From Archivesica marissinica (taxonomy: Eukaryota; Mollusca; Bivalvia; Venerida; Vesicomyidae): a stretch of DNA of 64,000 nt. Positions 34,089-46,450 of the stretch are shown piece by piece. Position 1 is the first letter of the stretch; each line of letters opens with the position of its first letter. The stretch lies in contig CM026402.1 in NCBI GenBank assembly GCA_014843695.1, positions 19,262,396 to 19,326,395 on the forward strand. The letters are read 5' to 3'. A program made the translations under genes and the position numbers. The notes under the pieces are model-generated. The model was not told where the DNA came from. It did no database searches and saw nothing but the letters and a program-made list of their open reading frames with translations.

Positions 34089-34313
34089 ACAACGATTGTG
34101 AAGCAAGTTCTAACAACTTATATTAATCACTCTCGTTGGCGCAGATGAAAGCGTAAATGTGGTCGTTCGTGTGGGAGGAAACCGGAGTACCCGGAGAAAA
34201 ACCCACCTGTCCGATCTGGCGACCACCGTATAATCTCACATACTTCCCGGTCCGAGGATCGAACCCAGGATGCATTGGTGAGAAGCGAGCGCACTAACCA
34301 CTGCGCTAATCGG
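34089..34313 (-). mobile_element. SINE family E
   Basis: Nearly full-length match to 5217-5431, including 'ggtccgaggatcgaaccca' and 'actaaccactgcgctaat'. It is inserted beside a short duplicated phrase 'gaagcttgaga' (34041 and 34313). Confidence 0.75.
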
Positions 34314-34652
34314 AAGCTTGAGATTGAGTTAGAGATAGGAGAAAGTTTTATAACCTTGAGGCCAGGTTATACATAAACATTTACAATACTGTGCATACCA
34401 TGGTATAAATACAGCAGGTAAATCCAACCGCCATGATCTGCACAGAGGTATCCAAGAGCTGATCACTCACAACTAATCGAACATTACAACCTCCACAAAT
34501 GAGCTTGAAACTTTATCCATGTTGTTTTGCCTGGTGGAGGGGCTGTATACTAGAGTAGAGACCACATTCAGGGGAATGGGGCTGGGTTCCCCTCAGGAGG
34601 GGAAAATTGTGTTATAAATGAGCAAAAAGGGTGGAAATGAGGGATAATTTGT

Positions 34653-34895
34653 TTGTTTTAGGGCGCATAATATCGCTCCAACAGCTTAGGTCATATGGCG
34701 ACTCCAGCTATTATTGGTGGAGGAAAACCCGGATGCCCTTCCGAACAGTATTGCACCTGGGCAGAACCACCGACCTTCCACACGTCGCTGGATAGCTTCC
34801 ACACAATTCAACACCCCCCAGTGGGATTCGGACCTACAGCGATGAGGGACAAGGGATTTGAAGCCAACGACTAACGACTCAGCCACGGCCCCCCC
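34653..34895 (-). mobile_element. SINE family C
   Basis: 'caacagcttaggtcatatgg', 'accaccgaccttcca', 'gtgggattcggacctacagc'. Confidence 0.7.
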
Positions 34896-35272
34896 CCCAA
34901 GGGATGATAGTGCTTTTCCTATTAAATATACTCAATCTTAAGTTAATGTGACAAGATGCTTTACACTGCTACAGTTGCCAGTACCAAAGTCCATAGTAAA
35001 CGCAGATTCGACAATGTCGCAAACCAAAAGCACAATTTCAATGCCAAAATTGGGAATGCATATGTTTTTTACAAAAATTTTAATGCAAATTTTCAGTTGA
35101 AATCGGGGGGGGTGGGGGATATATACTCCTTGACGAGTGGAATGTGACACAATAATGGACCCAAATTTATCCTACAGAAACACATGAGATACACAAGTTT
35201 TGTTGTCCTATGGATAACATCTCAAGCTCATGCAGACCTCCATACTTGCTACTTGACAAAAAATAATCGTAC

Positions 35273-35399
35273 TGTTCATCTGCTGCATTTTTTGTTTAGC
35301 GAGCATCCGTAGACGATTCATCTCCTGACGCTTGATTTCATCAAGCCTCTCGCGAATCTGATGAGAGACCAGATCTAGGTGCATGGCAATCTTTCCGTT
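35273..35399 (-). CDS. nucleobindin exon 3: end of nesfatin-like segment with Lys-Arg site
   Basis: This 127-nt exon (phase 0 to 1) encodes about 42 residues (81-122). It begins [20 protein letters not shown] and continues [13 protein letters not shown]. In vertebrate NUCB2 the equivalent segment ends nesfatin-1 just before a Lys-Arg convertase site; here Lys103-Arg104 is at the matching place. If the signal peptide is cut after residue 20, residues 21-102 would be 82 long, the same as vertebrate nesfatin-1. The cleavage itself is inference. The remainder is a basic, Met/Gln-rich helix. The acceptor is ttttattttag; the donor ACA|GTACGA is weaker than others in the gene. Confidence 0.9.
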
Positions 35400-35664
35400 C
35401 TAAAATAAAAGAATATATATTTTTTGAACATTACTCACCGATGCTAGAAATTATCTTCAATGTGAAACAATGATATAGATAAACATTAGACACTGAAATA
35501 AATGAAAGCTAGATTTAGTTACTTATTATCGGATTTTATCTATCAACTTTTCACAGTAGATACAATGTCCCGTATCAGGTTGCAACGAAACTAAATAGCA
35601 TTTCTTCCATATTCAGGACAATGTGTCTGTCCTAACAGATGTGAAATATACTCGGTAGATGTTA

Positions 35665-35939
35665 CAGGGTTCATTCTAGGTCAGAATTTTTGGGAGAAGT
35701 GAGAGAGCGCGTGATCGCTTCCTTAAATGGTGTACTTTAATATACTTCTGCAAAATAGGGTTAAAATGCACAGTACAACCATTAAATACAACATTTGAAT
35801 AGGAGTGCTTTATAATGGGCCAGTGTATCTTACTAGACAAAATTTGGTTTTTTATAGGGAGAAGTGGGGCCCCCAGAGGGCGAAGTCAGGGTCCCTAGGG
35901 CGACAATTTCGCCCACATCGCCCTCTAGAATGATCCCTG
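35665..35939 (+). mobile_element. MITE family 4 with 6-bp target duplication
   Basis: Starts CAGGGTTCATTCTAGG and ends CTAGAATGATCCCTG, flanked by ATGTTA at 35659-35664 and 35940-35945. It matches 12673-13013 along most of its length. Confidence 0.8.
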
Positions 35940-36222
35940 ATGTTACCATAAGATACGTACATTTTACATCCGATATTCCTCTATACAGAATAAATAGAAT
36001 CTATCTATGAATAACTGAATAAATTAATTTTTAAAAAAATGAGTCCAAATATTTACGTTTAAACCAGATTTGATTGCCTACCTGTGAAACATAAAATATT
36101 ATATTGGACACGTGTGATGTGTGATTACTAGTACTTGTTTGATTACTATGTGTACATTAATAAAGTTATTGTAAAATAAATGTGTTTTAATTACTTATTT
36201 CTGAAATATTTTATAATTATAC

Positions 36223-36447
36223 AAAGCAACATGTTACATCGTGATACATCATCCGCTATTCTTTACGTCTGTTAAACAAGTACATTACTTCATATAGTAA
36301 CAATATATACATGTCCGCTTGCAGCTCTATTGCCGGGTATATGTACAAAGCAACATGTTACATCATGATACATCATCCGCTATTCTTTACGTCTGTTAAA
36401 CAAGTACATTACTTCATATAGTAACAATATATACATGTCCGCTTGCA
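36223..36447. repeat. direct duplication of about 105 bp
   Basis: 'caaagcaacatgttacatc', 'gatacatcatccgctattct' and 'aatatatacatgtccgcttg' occur in the same order twice (about 36221-36330 and 36347-36447). The second copy is interrupted by the SINE that follows. Confidence 0.9.
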
Positions 36448-36732
36448 TGTGTGTTTTACGTTTATTTATCGTCGCTACCGGTTGCCCATATGAGCGACGC
36501 CTCCTGAAGAGATTAGTCATTTTAGATATTTGGAGGATAGTGCAATGATACAGACAGAGACCAATTCCAGAGTCTCCTCTGGTTCTTTTACGTGCACGAT
36601 GTAAAGCACCGACACGAGACCTCGGTTTAACGTCCCATCTGAAAGACTGTTAATTATATTAGGGTCAGACGGGGATCGAACCTGCGATCCCTGGATTACC
36701 AATCCAGCGTTTTACCACTGGGCTACAGATCC
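36448..36732 (-). mobile_element. SINE family B, complete, inside a duplicated segment
   Basis: Flanked by GTCCGCTTGCA at 36437-36447 and 36733-36743, an 11-bp target duplication. After it, the interrupted host sequence resumes (gcagctctatagcc). Confidence 0.9.
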
Positions 36733-36769
36733 GTCCGCTTGCAGCTCTATAGCCTGGTATATATTTCGG

Positions 36770-36942
36770 TAGAAATTGTCAATTTGTGAACATTTCCGAG
36801 CCACAAACTGAACACCTAGACAAAACTCCGTGGATGGTTTCCTCACATGAAAGAATTTCTCACCAATGATGGGATTCAAATGTACACAGGTGAACAGCAA
36901 GTGATTTGAAGTTAACAATGGCAACCACTTTGCCACGGAGGT
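36770..36942 (-). mobile_element. SINE family C, degraded
   Basis: Keeps 'ttcctcacatgaaagaattt', 'atgggattcaaa' and 'aaccactttgccacggaggt' in the right order. The rest is diverged. Confidence 0.6.
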
Positions 36943-36956
36943 CTTTGCACTTCATG

Positions 36957-37100
36957 TACAGTCAAACCTGTCAAGCCAGCCAAGGGAATCACAGAAAATA
37001 GCTGCTTAGCACAGGTGGTTGCTTAAATGAGGTCAAATGTATTGGGAATATGGAAACTGGCTGCTTAATGGATGTGACCACTAACACAGGTTTGACTGTA
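36957..37100. mobile_element. MITE family 3 (TACAGTCAA termini)
   Basis: Starts TACAGTCAAACCTGT and ends ACAGGTTTGACTGTA, perfect 15-bp inverted repeats. Interior 'ggctgcttaatgg'. Confidence 0.85.
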
Positions 37101-37163
37101 TAAGAAATACAGTCAATACAGTACTTAGAACATACCAACAAACAGCCAGTAATGATTGTTTAT

Positions 37164-37292
37164 TTATTCAGGTTTTACGCCTTCATCAGCACCATTTTGG
37201 GCTATTATAGACGGTGGGCAGTTAACCTAACAACATTTTTCCTGGGCAGGCTCCAGCGGTTAACCAGTACTTGGTGCACTAACCTCCGATAT
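37164..37292 (-). mobile_element. SINE family D, truncated
   Basis: 'ttcatcagcaccattttggg' and 'ggcaggctccagcggttaac'; the tRNA-like end is missing. Confidence 0.65.
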
Positions 37293-37346
37293 TGATTGTG
37301 CATGGTACAGGTTATATATAAACATAAGCTGATAAACATACATTAA

Positions 37347-37582
37347 CCCATTCAACACCAAGTAACTGACATGGACTGGTCCATGATATTTTTAGACCAA
37401 TAAATTAATAACAAAATTACATTTGGATCAGTTCATTTATCAAAATTGGTAATTTGTTTTCTAATAATAGTTATATTACTTGAAAAAAGTGCAGATCCTG
37501 ATGAGACGGCTCGTCACGAGCCGGCTCATCTGGATCTACACTTTTTTGTAAGCCAATTTAGAGGTCTGTGGTGTTGAAAGGG
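37347..37582 (+). mobile_element. MITE family 1 (TTAA target)
   Basis: 236 bp between TTAA at 37343-37346 and 37583-37586. Ends CCCATTCAACACCA and TGGTGTTGAAAGGG; internal hairpin as in 3019-3251. Confidence 0.88.
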
Positions 37583-37814
37583 TTAAAACGTTCTTAGTAA
37601 TTAGCATGTTCCTGAAAATTATCGCATTGAATATTTCGCAGAGTGAAATGAACTTGCTATATACATGATAATATTTCTAAGACCTCACTGAATCACGCAA
37701 CATATTTGCCGTAAACAATCTAATGCACGTACAACATTACTGTCTTACATTGAACACTTACTACAACTTGCTTGCAACTTACAACTTTACAAAGTAGAAT
37801 CTGTTAGCTCAAGT

Positions 37815-40800
37815 GTAAGTACACAGCATCAATGTGCTGGATATGGTAGTACACAGCATCAATGTGCTGGATGTGGTAGTACACAGCATCAATGTGCTGG
37901 ATGTGGTAGTACACAGTACACAGCATCAATGTGCTGGATGTGGTAGCACACAGCATCAATGTGCTGGATGTGGTAGTACACAGTACACAGCATCAATGTG
38001 CTGGATGTGGTAGTACACAGCATCAATGTGCTGGATATGGTAGTACACAGCATCAATGTGCTGGATGTGGTAGTACACAGCATCAATGTGCTGGATGTGG
38101 TAGTACACAGCATCAATGTGCTGGATGTGGTAGTACACAGCATCAATGTGCTGGATGTGGTAGTACACAGCATCAATGTGCTGGATATGGTAGTACACAG
38201 CATCAATGTGCTGGATATGGTAGTACACAGCATCAATGTGCTGGATGTGGTAGTACACAGCATCAATGTGCTGGATGTGGTAGTACACAGCATCAATGTG
38301 CTGGATATGGTAGTACACAGCATCAATGTGCTGGATATGGTAGTACACAGCATCAATGTGCTGGATATGGTAGTACACAGCATCAATGTGCTGGATGTGG
38401 TAGTACACAGCATTAATGTGCTGGATGTGGTAGTACACAGCATCAATGTGCTGGATATGGTAGTACACAGCATCAATGTGCTGGATGTGGTAGTACACAG
38501 CATCAATGTGCTGGATATGGTAGTACACAGCATCAATGTGCTGGATATGGTAGTACACAGCATCAATGTGCTGGATATGGTAGTACACAGCATCAATGTG
38601 CTGGATATGGTAGTACACAGCATCAATGTGCTGGATGTGGTAGTACACAGCATCAATGTGCTGGATGTGGTAGTACACAGCATCAATGTGCTGGATATGG
38701 TAGTACACAGCATCAATGTGCTGGATGTGGTAGTACACAGTACACAGCATCAATGTGCTGGATGTGGTAGTACACAGCATCAATGTGCTGGATATGGTAG
38801 TACACAGCATCAATGTGCTGGATGTGGTAGTACACAGTACACAGCATCAATGTGCTGGATGTGGTAGCACACAGTACACAGCATCAATGTGCTGGATATG
38901 GTAGTACACAGTACACAGCATCAATGTGCTGGATATGGTAGTACACAGTACACAGCATCAATGTGCTGGATATGGTAGTACACAGTACACAGCATCAATG
39001 TGCTGGATATGGTAGTACACAGTACACAGCATCAATGTGCTGGATATGGTAGTACACAGCATCAATGTGCTGGATGTGGTAGTACACAGCATCAATGTGC
39101 TGGATGTGGTAGTACACAGCATCAATGTGCTGGATATGGTAGTACACAGCATCAATGTGCTGGATATGGTAGTACACAGCATCAATGTGCTGGATATGGT
39201 AGTACACAGCATCGATGTGCTGGATGTGGTAGTACACAGCATTAATGTGCTGGATGTGGTAGTACACAGCATCAATGTGCTGGATATGGTAGTACACAGC
39301 ATCAATGTGCTGGATGTGGTAGTACACAGCATCAATGTGCTGGATATGGTAGTACACAGCATCAATGTGCTGGATATGGTAGTACACAGCATCAATGTGC
39401 TGGATATGGTAGTACACAGCATCAATGTGCTGGATATGGTAGTACACAGCATCAATGTGCTGGATGTGGTAGTACACAGCATCAATGTGCTGGATGTGGT
39501 AGTACACAGCATCAATGTGCTGGATATGGTAGTACACAGCATCAATGTGCTGGATGTGGTAGTACACAGTACACAGCATCAATGTGCTGGATGTGGTAGT
39601 ACACAGCATCAATGTGCTGGATATGGTAGTACACAGCATCAATGTGCTGGATGTGGTAGTACACAGTACACAGCATCAATGTGCTGGATGTGGTAGCACA
39701 CAGTACACAGCATCAATGTGCTGGATATGGTAGTACACAGTACACAGCATCAATGTGCTGGATATGGTAGTACACAGTACACAGCATCAATGTGCTGGAT
39801 ATGGTAGTACACAGTACACAGCATCAATGTGCTGGATATGGTAGTACACAGTACACAGCATCAATGTGCTGGATATGGTAGTACACAGTACACAGTACAC
39901 AGCATCAATGTGCTGGATGTGGTAGTACACAGCATCAATGTGTTGGATATGGTAGTACACAGCATCAATGTGCTGGATGTGGTAGTACACAGCATCAATG
40001 TGCTGGATATGGTAGTACACAGTACACAGTACACAGCATCAATGTGCTGGATGTGGTAGTACACAGCATCAATGTGTTGGATATGGTAGTACACAGCATC
40101 AATGTGCTGGATGTGGCAGTACACAGCATCAATGTGCTGGATATGGTAGTACACAGTACACAGCATCAATGTGCTGGATATGGTAGTACACAGTACACAG
40201 TACACAGCATCAATGTGCTGGATGTGGTAGTACACAGCATCAATGTGTTGGATATGGTAGTACACAGCATCAATGTGCTGGATGTGGTAGTACACAGCAT
40301 CAATGTGCTGGATATGGTAGTACACAGCATCAATGTGCTGGATTGGTAGTACACAGCATCAATGTGCTGGATATGGTAGTACACAGCATCAATGTGCTGG
40401 ATGTGGTAGTACACAGCATCAATGTGCTGGATATGGTAGTACACAGCATCAATGTGCTGGATGTGGTAGTACACAGCATCAATGTGTTGGATATGGTAGT
40501 ACACAGCATCAATGTGCTGGATATGGTAGTACACAGTACACAGCATCAATGTGCTGGATGTGGTAGCACACAGCATCAATGTGCTGGATGTGGTAGCACA
40601 CAGCATCAATGTGCTGGATATGGTAGTACACAGCATCAATGTGCTGGATGTGGTAGCACACAGCATCAATGTGCTGGATATGGTAGCACACAGTACACAG
40701 CATCAATGTGCTGGATATGGTAGTACACAGTACACAGCATCAATGTGCTGGATATGGTAGTACACAGTACACAGCATCAATGTGCTGGATGTGGTAGCAC

Positions 40801-43290
40801 ACAGCATCAATGTGTTGGATATGGTAGTACACAGCATCAATGTGCTGGATATGGTAGTACACAGTACACAGCATCAATGTGCTGGATGTGGTAGTACACA
40901 GCATCAATGTGCTGGATGTGGTAGTACACAGCATCAATGTGCTGGATATGGTAGTACACAGCATCAATGTGCTGGATGTGGTAGTACACAGTACACAGCA
41001 TCAATGTGCTGGATGTGGTAGTACACAGCATCAATGTGCTGGATATGGTAGTACACAGCATCAATGTGCTGGATGTGGTAGTACACAGCATCAATGTGCT
41101 GGATATGGTAGTACACAGCATCAATGTGCTGGATATGGTAGTACACAGCATCAATGTGCTGGATGTGGTAGTACACAGCATCAATGTGCTGGATATGGTA
41201 GTACACAGCATCAATGTGCTGGATATGGTAGTACACAGCATCAATGTGCTGGATGTGGTAGTACACAGCATCAATGTGCTGGATATGGTAGTACACAGTA
41301 CACAGCATCAATGTGCTGGATGTGGTAGTACACAGTACACAGCATCAATGTGCTGGATGTGGTAGCACACAGTACACAGCATCAATGTGCTGGATATGGT
41401 AGTACACAGCATCAATGTGTTGGATATGGTAGTACACAGCATTAATGTGCTGGATATGGTAGTACACAGTACACAGCATCAATGTGCTGGATGTGGTAGT
41501 ACACAGTACACAGCATCAATGTGCTGGATGTGGTAGTACACAGCATTAATGTGCTGGATATGGTAGTACACAGTACACAGCATCAATGTGCTGGATGTGG
41601 TAGTACACAGTACACAGCATCAATGTGCTGGATGTGGTAGTACACAGCATTAATGTGCTGGATATGGTAGTACACAGTACACAGCATCAATGTGCTGGAT
41701 GTGGTAGTACACAGTACACAGCATCAATGTGCTGGATGTGGTAGTACACAGCATTAATGTGCTGGATATGGTAGTACACAGTACACAGCATCAATGTGCT
41801 GGATGTGGTAGTACACAGTACACAGCATCAATGTGCTGGATGTGGTAGTACACAGCATTAATGTGCTGGATATGGTAGTACACAGTACACAGCATCAATG
41901 TGCTGGATGTGGTAGTACACAGTACACAGCATCAATGTGCTGGATGTGGTAGTACACAGTACACAGCATCAATGTGCTGGATATGGTAGTACACAGTACA
42001 CAGCATCAATGTGCTGGATGTGGTAGTACACAGTACACAGCATCAATGTGCTGGATGTGGTAGTACACAGCATCAATGTGCTGGATATGGTAGTACACAA
42101 CATCAATGTGCTGGATGTGGTAGTACACAGCATTAATGTGCTGGATGTGGTAGTACACAGCATCAATGTGCTGGATGTGGTAGTACACAGCATCAATGTG
42201 CTGGATGTGGTAGTACATAGCATCAATGTGCTGGATGTGGTAGTACATAGCATCAATGTGCTGGATGTGGCAGTACATAGCATCAATGTGCTGGATGTGG
42301 TAGTACACAGCATCAATGTGCTGGATATGGTAGTACACAGCATCAATGTGCTGGATGTGGTAGTACACAGCATCAATGTGCTGGATGTGGTAGTACACAG
42401 CATCAATGTGCTGGATGTGGTAGTACACAGCATCAATGTGCTGGATGTGGTAGTACACAGTACACAGCATCAATGTGCTGGATATGGTAGTACACAGTAC
42501 ACAGCATCAATGTGCTGGATATGGTAGTACACAGTACACAGCATCAATGTGCTGGATGTGGTAGTACACAGCATCAATGTGCTGGATATGGTAGTACACA
42601 GCATCAATGTGCTGGATATGGTAGTACACAGCATCAATGTGCTGGATGTGGTAGTACACAGCATCAATGTGCTGGATATGGTAGTACACAGTACACAGCA
42701 TCAATGTGCTGGATGTGGTAGTACACAGTACACAGCATCAATGTGCTGGATGTGGTAGCACACAGTACACAGCATCAATGTGCTGGATATGGTAGTACAC
42801 AGCATCAATGTGTTGGATATGGTAGTACACAGCATTAATGTGCTGGATATGGTAGTACACAGTACACAGCATCAATGTGCTGGATGTGGTAGTACACAGT
42901 ACACAGCATCAATGTGCTGGATGTGGTAGTACACAGCATCAATGTGCTGGATGTGGTAGTACACAGTACACAGCATCAATGTGCTGGATATGGTAGTACA
43001 CAGCATCAATGTGCTGGATGTGGTAGTACACAGCATCAATGTGCTGGATGTGGTAGTACACAGCATCAATGTGCTGGATATGGTAGTACACAGCATCAAT
43101 GTGCTGGATATGGTAGTACACAGCATTAATGTGCTGGATGTGGTAGTACACAGCATCAATGTGCTGGATATGGTAGTACACAGCATTAATGTGCTGGATG
43201 TGGTAGTACACAGCATCAATGTGCTGGATGTGGTAGTACACAGCATCAATGTGCTGGATGTGGTAGCACACAGCATCAATGTGCTGGATG
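37815..43290. repeat. 30/37-bp satellite, about 5.5 kb
   Basis: The basic 30-bp unit agtacacagcatcaatgtgc + tggatRtggt has R as G or A. A 37-bp version has an extra 'agtacac'. The order of G and A units from about 38210-38870 repeats at 39040-39700, an offset of 829 bp. After about 40000 the 37-bp form dominates in places. The array fills much of intron 2. All long frames here are repeat artefacts. Confidence 0.97.
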
Positions 43291-43390
43291 TGGTAGTAAG
43301 CTTACAATGTAGGTGTATAATGTTGTATGTATCAATGTGCTGGATGTGGTAGTAAGCTTACAATGTAGGTGTATAATGTTGTATGTATCA
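43291..43390. repeat. array border duplication, about 56 bp twice
   Basis: 'agtaagcttacaatgtaggt' and 'gtataatgttgtatgtatca' occur twice, joined by one satellite-like unit 'atgtgctggatgtggt'. Confidence 0.85.
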
Positions 43391-43743
43391 GGGGGCTGTA
43401 GAGAGATGATTACAAGATTTGCAGTTCTTCCTCGGAACTGTCAAACAATCAATGCTCAAGTTAGAAATAGGAGTGATTTTTCATCAAAGACAGTTCTAAG
43501 CATATCCACGCTGCCATGCACTTTGTCAGAAACATTATGCTGTAATAAATCTACATTACACAAGCATATGCTGTTTAACAGCTGTCTTGTTTCCATGGCA
43601 ACACAAACATCTCTGAAATAAAGGCAATTATAAAGTCTGTTTTCATCTTCAATACATTTATGATGTTAGTTGGAAGCTAGCTATTACATGCAGCACGCGT
43701 ATAATCTATTTCATCTAAGATGTTAGCAATAATCAAGAGTTAA

Positions 43744-44373
43744 CCCATTCAACACCAAGTAACTGACATGGACTGGTGCATTCAACACCAAGTAACTGAC
43801 ATGGACTGGTGCATTCAACACCAAGTAACTGACATGGACTGGAGCATTCAACACCAAGTAACTGACATGGACTGGTGCATTCAACACCAAGTAACTGACA
43901 TGGACTGGTGCATTCAACACCAAGTAACTGACATGGACTGGTGCATTCAACACCAAGTAACTGACATGGACTGGTGCATTCAACACCAAGTAACTGACAT
44001 GGACTGGTGCATTCAACACCAAGTAACTGACATGGACTGGTGCATTCAACACCAAGTAACTGACATGGACTGGTGCATTCAACCCCAAGTAACTGACATG
44101 GACTGGTGCATTCAACCCCAAGTAACTGACATGGACTGGTGCATTCAACACCAAGTAACTGACATGGACTGGTGCATGATATTTTTTGACCAATAAATTA
44201 ATAAGAAAATTAATATTTGGACCAGTTCATTTATCAAAATGGGTAATTTTGTCTAAAAATAGCAATATTACTGGCAAAAAGTGCAGATCCTGATGAAACG
44301 GCTTGTCATGAGCCGGCTCATTTGGATCTACGCTTTTTGTAAGCCTATTTAGAGGTATGTGGTGTTGAAAGGG
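43744..44373 (+). mobile_element. MITE family 1 with left terminus expanded to 13 tandem copies
   Basis: TTAA at 43740-43743 and 44374-44377. The first about 430 bp are 13 copies of a 33-bp unit (cattcaacaccaagtaactg + acatggactggtg), which is the normal left end of this element. It then continues with a single normal copy of the interior, hairpin and right end (gtgttgaaaggg). Confidence 0.92.
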
Positions 44374-44437
44374 TTAAAGCAAAGCCAAATCACCAAATGC
44401 AAACAACAGATAGTATGTTACAACATTAGTTCAATTT

Positions 44438-44623
44438 AGTTAAATCGCTCTCGAGACCTCATTCCTGGTTTAATCCATCGCCATGAGGGAGAAAGAAGAG
44501 GCAATGTAGAATTTAAGTGCCTTGCCTAAGGGCATAATCGCGATAGCTACAGCTGGGCACATGTTTCAGGTCTTTCACATCTGAAGCGAACGTGCCACGC
44601 CCATCACTGTGCTATCAAGAAGT
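44438..44623 (-). mobile_element. SINE family A
   Basis: 'tctcgagacctcattcctgg', 'agtgccttgcctaagggca', 'tctttcacatctgaagcgaa', with a diverged head. Confidence 0.7.
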
Positions 44624-44680
44624 TGGTACAATGAATGAAGTGATTGTCTAAGCTGAAAATAAGTTGCTACGTTTTCTTAA

Positions 44681-45228
44681 CCCTTTCCTTCATAGAGATT
44701 TAGGTTAATATACTATTATATATCCATACAAATGACAGGGGAGGGCCGTAACTAATGTTGCTAGAACTTGTGGCCCGACCCGTTTGCTTTTCTATAATTT
44801 GTCATGTTTGTATTCACATGTATATATGTAAAAAAACTAATCGAGCAATAAAATATGATTAAACTAATTAAACTAAACTACAAACGACAGCCATTTAGCT
44901 ATGCAGTGGATAAGTCACCATATCTATCCCACCTCAATAGATATAACTGAGACTACATGAGATTCTGGCCTTTATTATGAACATTGGTTTGGCTACTACA
45001 TTGTTAATGTATGTTGTATTGGTAATGGCGTCAAGAGGTGCTTCTATGAGGGAAAGGCTTTATGAACATTGGTTTGGCTACTACATTGTCAATGTATGTC
45101 GTATTGGTAATGGTGTCAAGCGGTGCTTCTATGAGGGAAAGGGTTTATGAACATTGGTTTGGCTACTACATTGTCAATGTATGTCATATTAGTAATGATG
45201 TCAAGAGGTGTTTCTATGAGGGAAAGGG
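44681..45228 (-). mobile_element. MITE family 2, reverse copy, with repeated end and an inserted retroposed fragment
   Basis: TTAA at 44677-44680 and 45229-45232. In this orientation the element interior (aatatactattatatatcca; gataagtcaccatatctatc) is followed by three copies of the terminal unit (gaacattggtttggctacta ... tctatgagggaaagg). It contains the insertion at 44739-44879. Confidence 0.85.
44739..44879 (+). mobile_element. short retroposed fragment, 141 bp, with target duplication
   Basis: Flanked by ACAAATGACAG (44728-44738) and ACAAACGACAG (44880-44890), one mismatch in 11. It ends in an A-rich tail (gcaataaaatatgattaaac). It looks like the 3' end of a LINE or a small retroposon; the family is not recognised. 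Confidence 0.65.
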
Positions 45229-45232
45229 TTAA

Positions 45233-46029
45233 TATCATGTCTACAGTAGTTGTCTAAACTATTCCTGAAAAAAGACTTCTTACTGTGTTAGGTTGCATAT
45301 ACGGTGCATTTAGAAAGTTATGAAATATAGTAATATGTTTACATGGGGGGCTCTAGCTAATAACACTCGATCAACTCAAATATTGCTGGGATTTAGAGCC
45401 ACACCACCAGTAGCAGTAATCAATGCTGGAATACCTCAGATGCACCTCCAGACACTGAGGCCCCACCCCCATGAGAACAAATCTGGTTTTAGTGTATACA
45501 ACCAATGTCTGTGGCAATTGTTTGCAAAGTATACATGCACGCAGCTTAAAGTTGTGTTTTATTTGAAGAACAATATAAAGACTCAGGATAGGCGTTATAT
45601 TTGGACAGATTTGTACAAAATTGTTTCAGATAGGGCCATTTTACTGATCGATGCGAAATCTGACATCCCACAGAGTAGAATCCCTGTACTTAAATATATA
45701 TACTAGTACCCCCAAACGTGCCGAATCCCTGTGACACTGAGGCCCCACCCCCATGAGAACAAATCTGGTTTCAGTGTATACAACTTTTGTTTGAGTGTTT
45801 ACATGTATATGCCCCTCTTGCTCTTGAGCCCCACGTGTAAACATAAGTTTATTTACTGAGCACCCGATTAATAAGGCTTAAAGACATCTTCTGCAACTGT
45901 TCTCTTCCTGGACCGGAAAATACGTGTAATAAGGCCATAACAAGACACTATCGCATCTCAAAAATCATCATCGATGTGTTTGTCACGTTTCAGAGATTAT
46001 TTTAAAAATAAAAAGCTGTCCTCTAAGGA
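45233..46029. other. intron 2 sequence, no gene recognised
   Basis: Holds a direct duplication of about 50 bp (gaggccccacccccatgaga + acaaatctggttt), at about 45458 and 45740. A 128-codon open frame at 45320-45706 shows no recognised domain and no exon context. Confidence 0.5.
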
Positions 46030-46288
46030 TATAAGTCAAACCTGTGCTAAGCAGCCAGCCAAGGGAATCACAGAAAGTGGCTGCTTAGCACAGGTTGGCT
46101 GCTTAATAGAGTTAAAAGGTATAATAAAACAACAAATTGGGAATCTGGAAACTGGGTGCTTAGCACAGGTTGGCTGCTTAATAGAGTTAAAAGGTATAAT
46201 AAAACAACAAATTGGGAATCTGGAAACTGGGTGCTTAATACAGGTTGGCGGCTTAATAGAGATGACCACTAACACAGGTTTGACTGTA
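46030..46288. mobile_element. MITE family 3 with internal triplication
   Basis: Left end diverged (taagtcaaacctgtgctaag), right end ACAGGTTTGACTGTA. A piece of about 70 bp (tggctgcttaatagagttaa ... caaattgggaatctggaaac) is present twice, plus a partial third. Confidence 0.8.
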
Positions 46289-46450
46289 AATGAATCATGA
46301 AAATTCAAGACACAGTTCCCCGTCAATTTCTACTATTTTCCGATTACGAGCATTGTCTACAATGAATAGATAGCATCCCAATTTGATATTTCCAGGGAAA
46401 ATGGTGATCAACTTTCGACAAGAAAATAATTAGTTTATACAAATTTATTT

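Noticed and set aside
37889..43352. Dozens of open frames on both strands with 10-residue Cys/Ser/Thr or Asp-Val-Val repeats
   Set aside because: Artefacts of the 30/37-bp satellite; frames shift whenever a 37-bp unit occurs.
45320..45706. 128-codon plus-strand frame
   Set aside because: No recognised domain; it lies in an intron and overlaps a local direct duplication.
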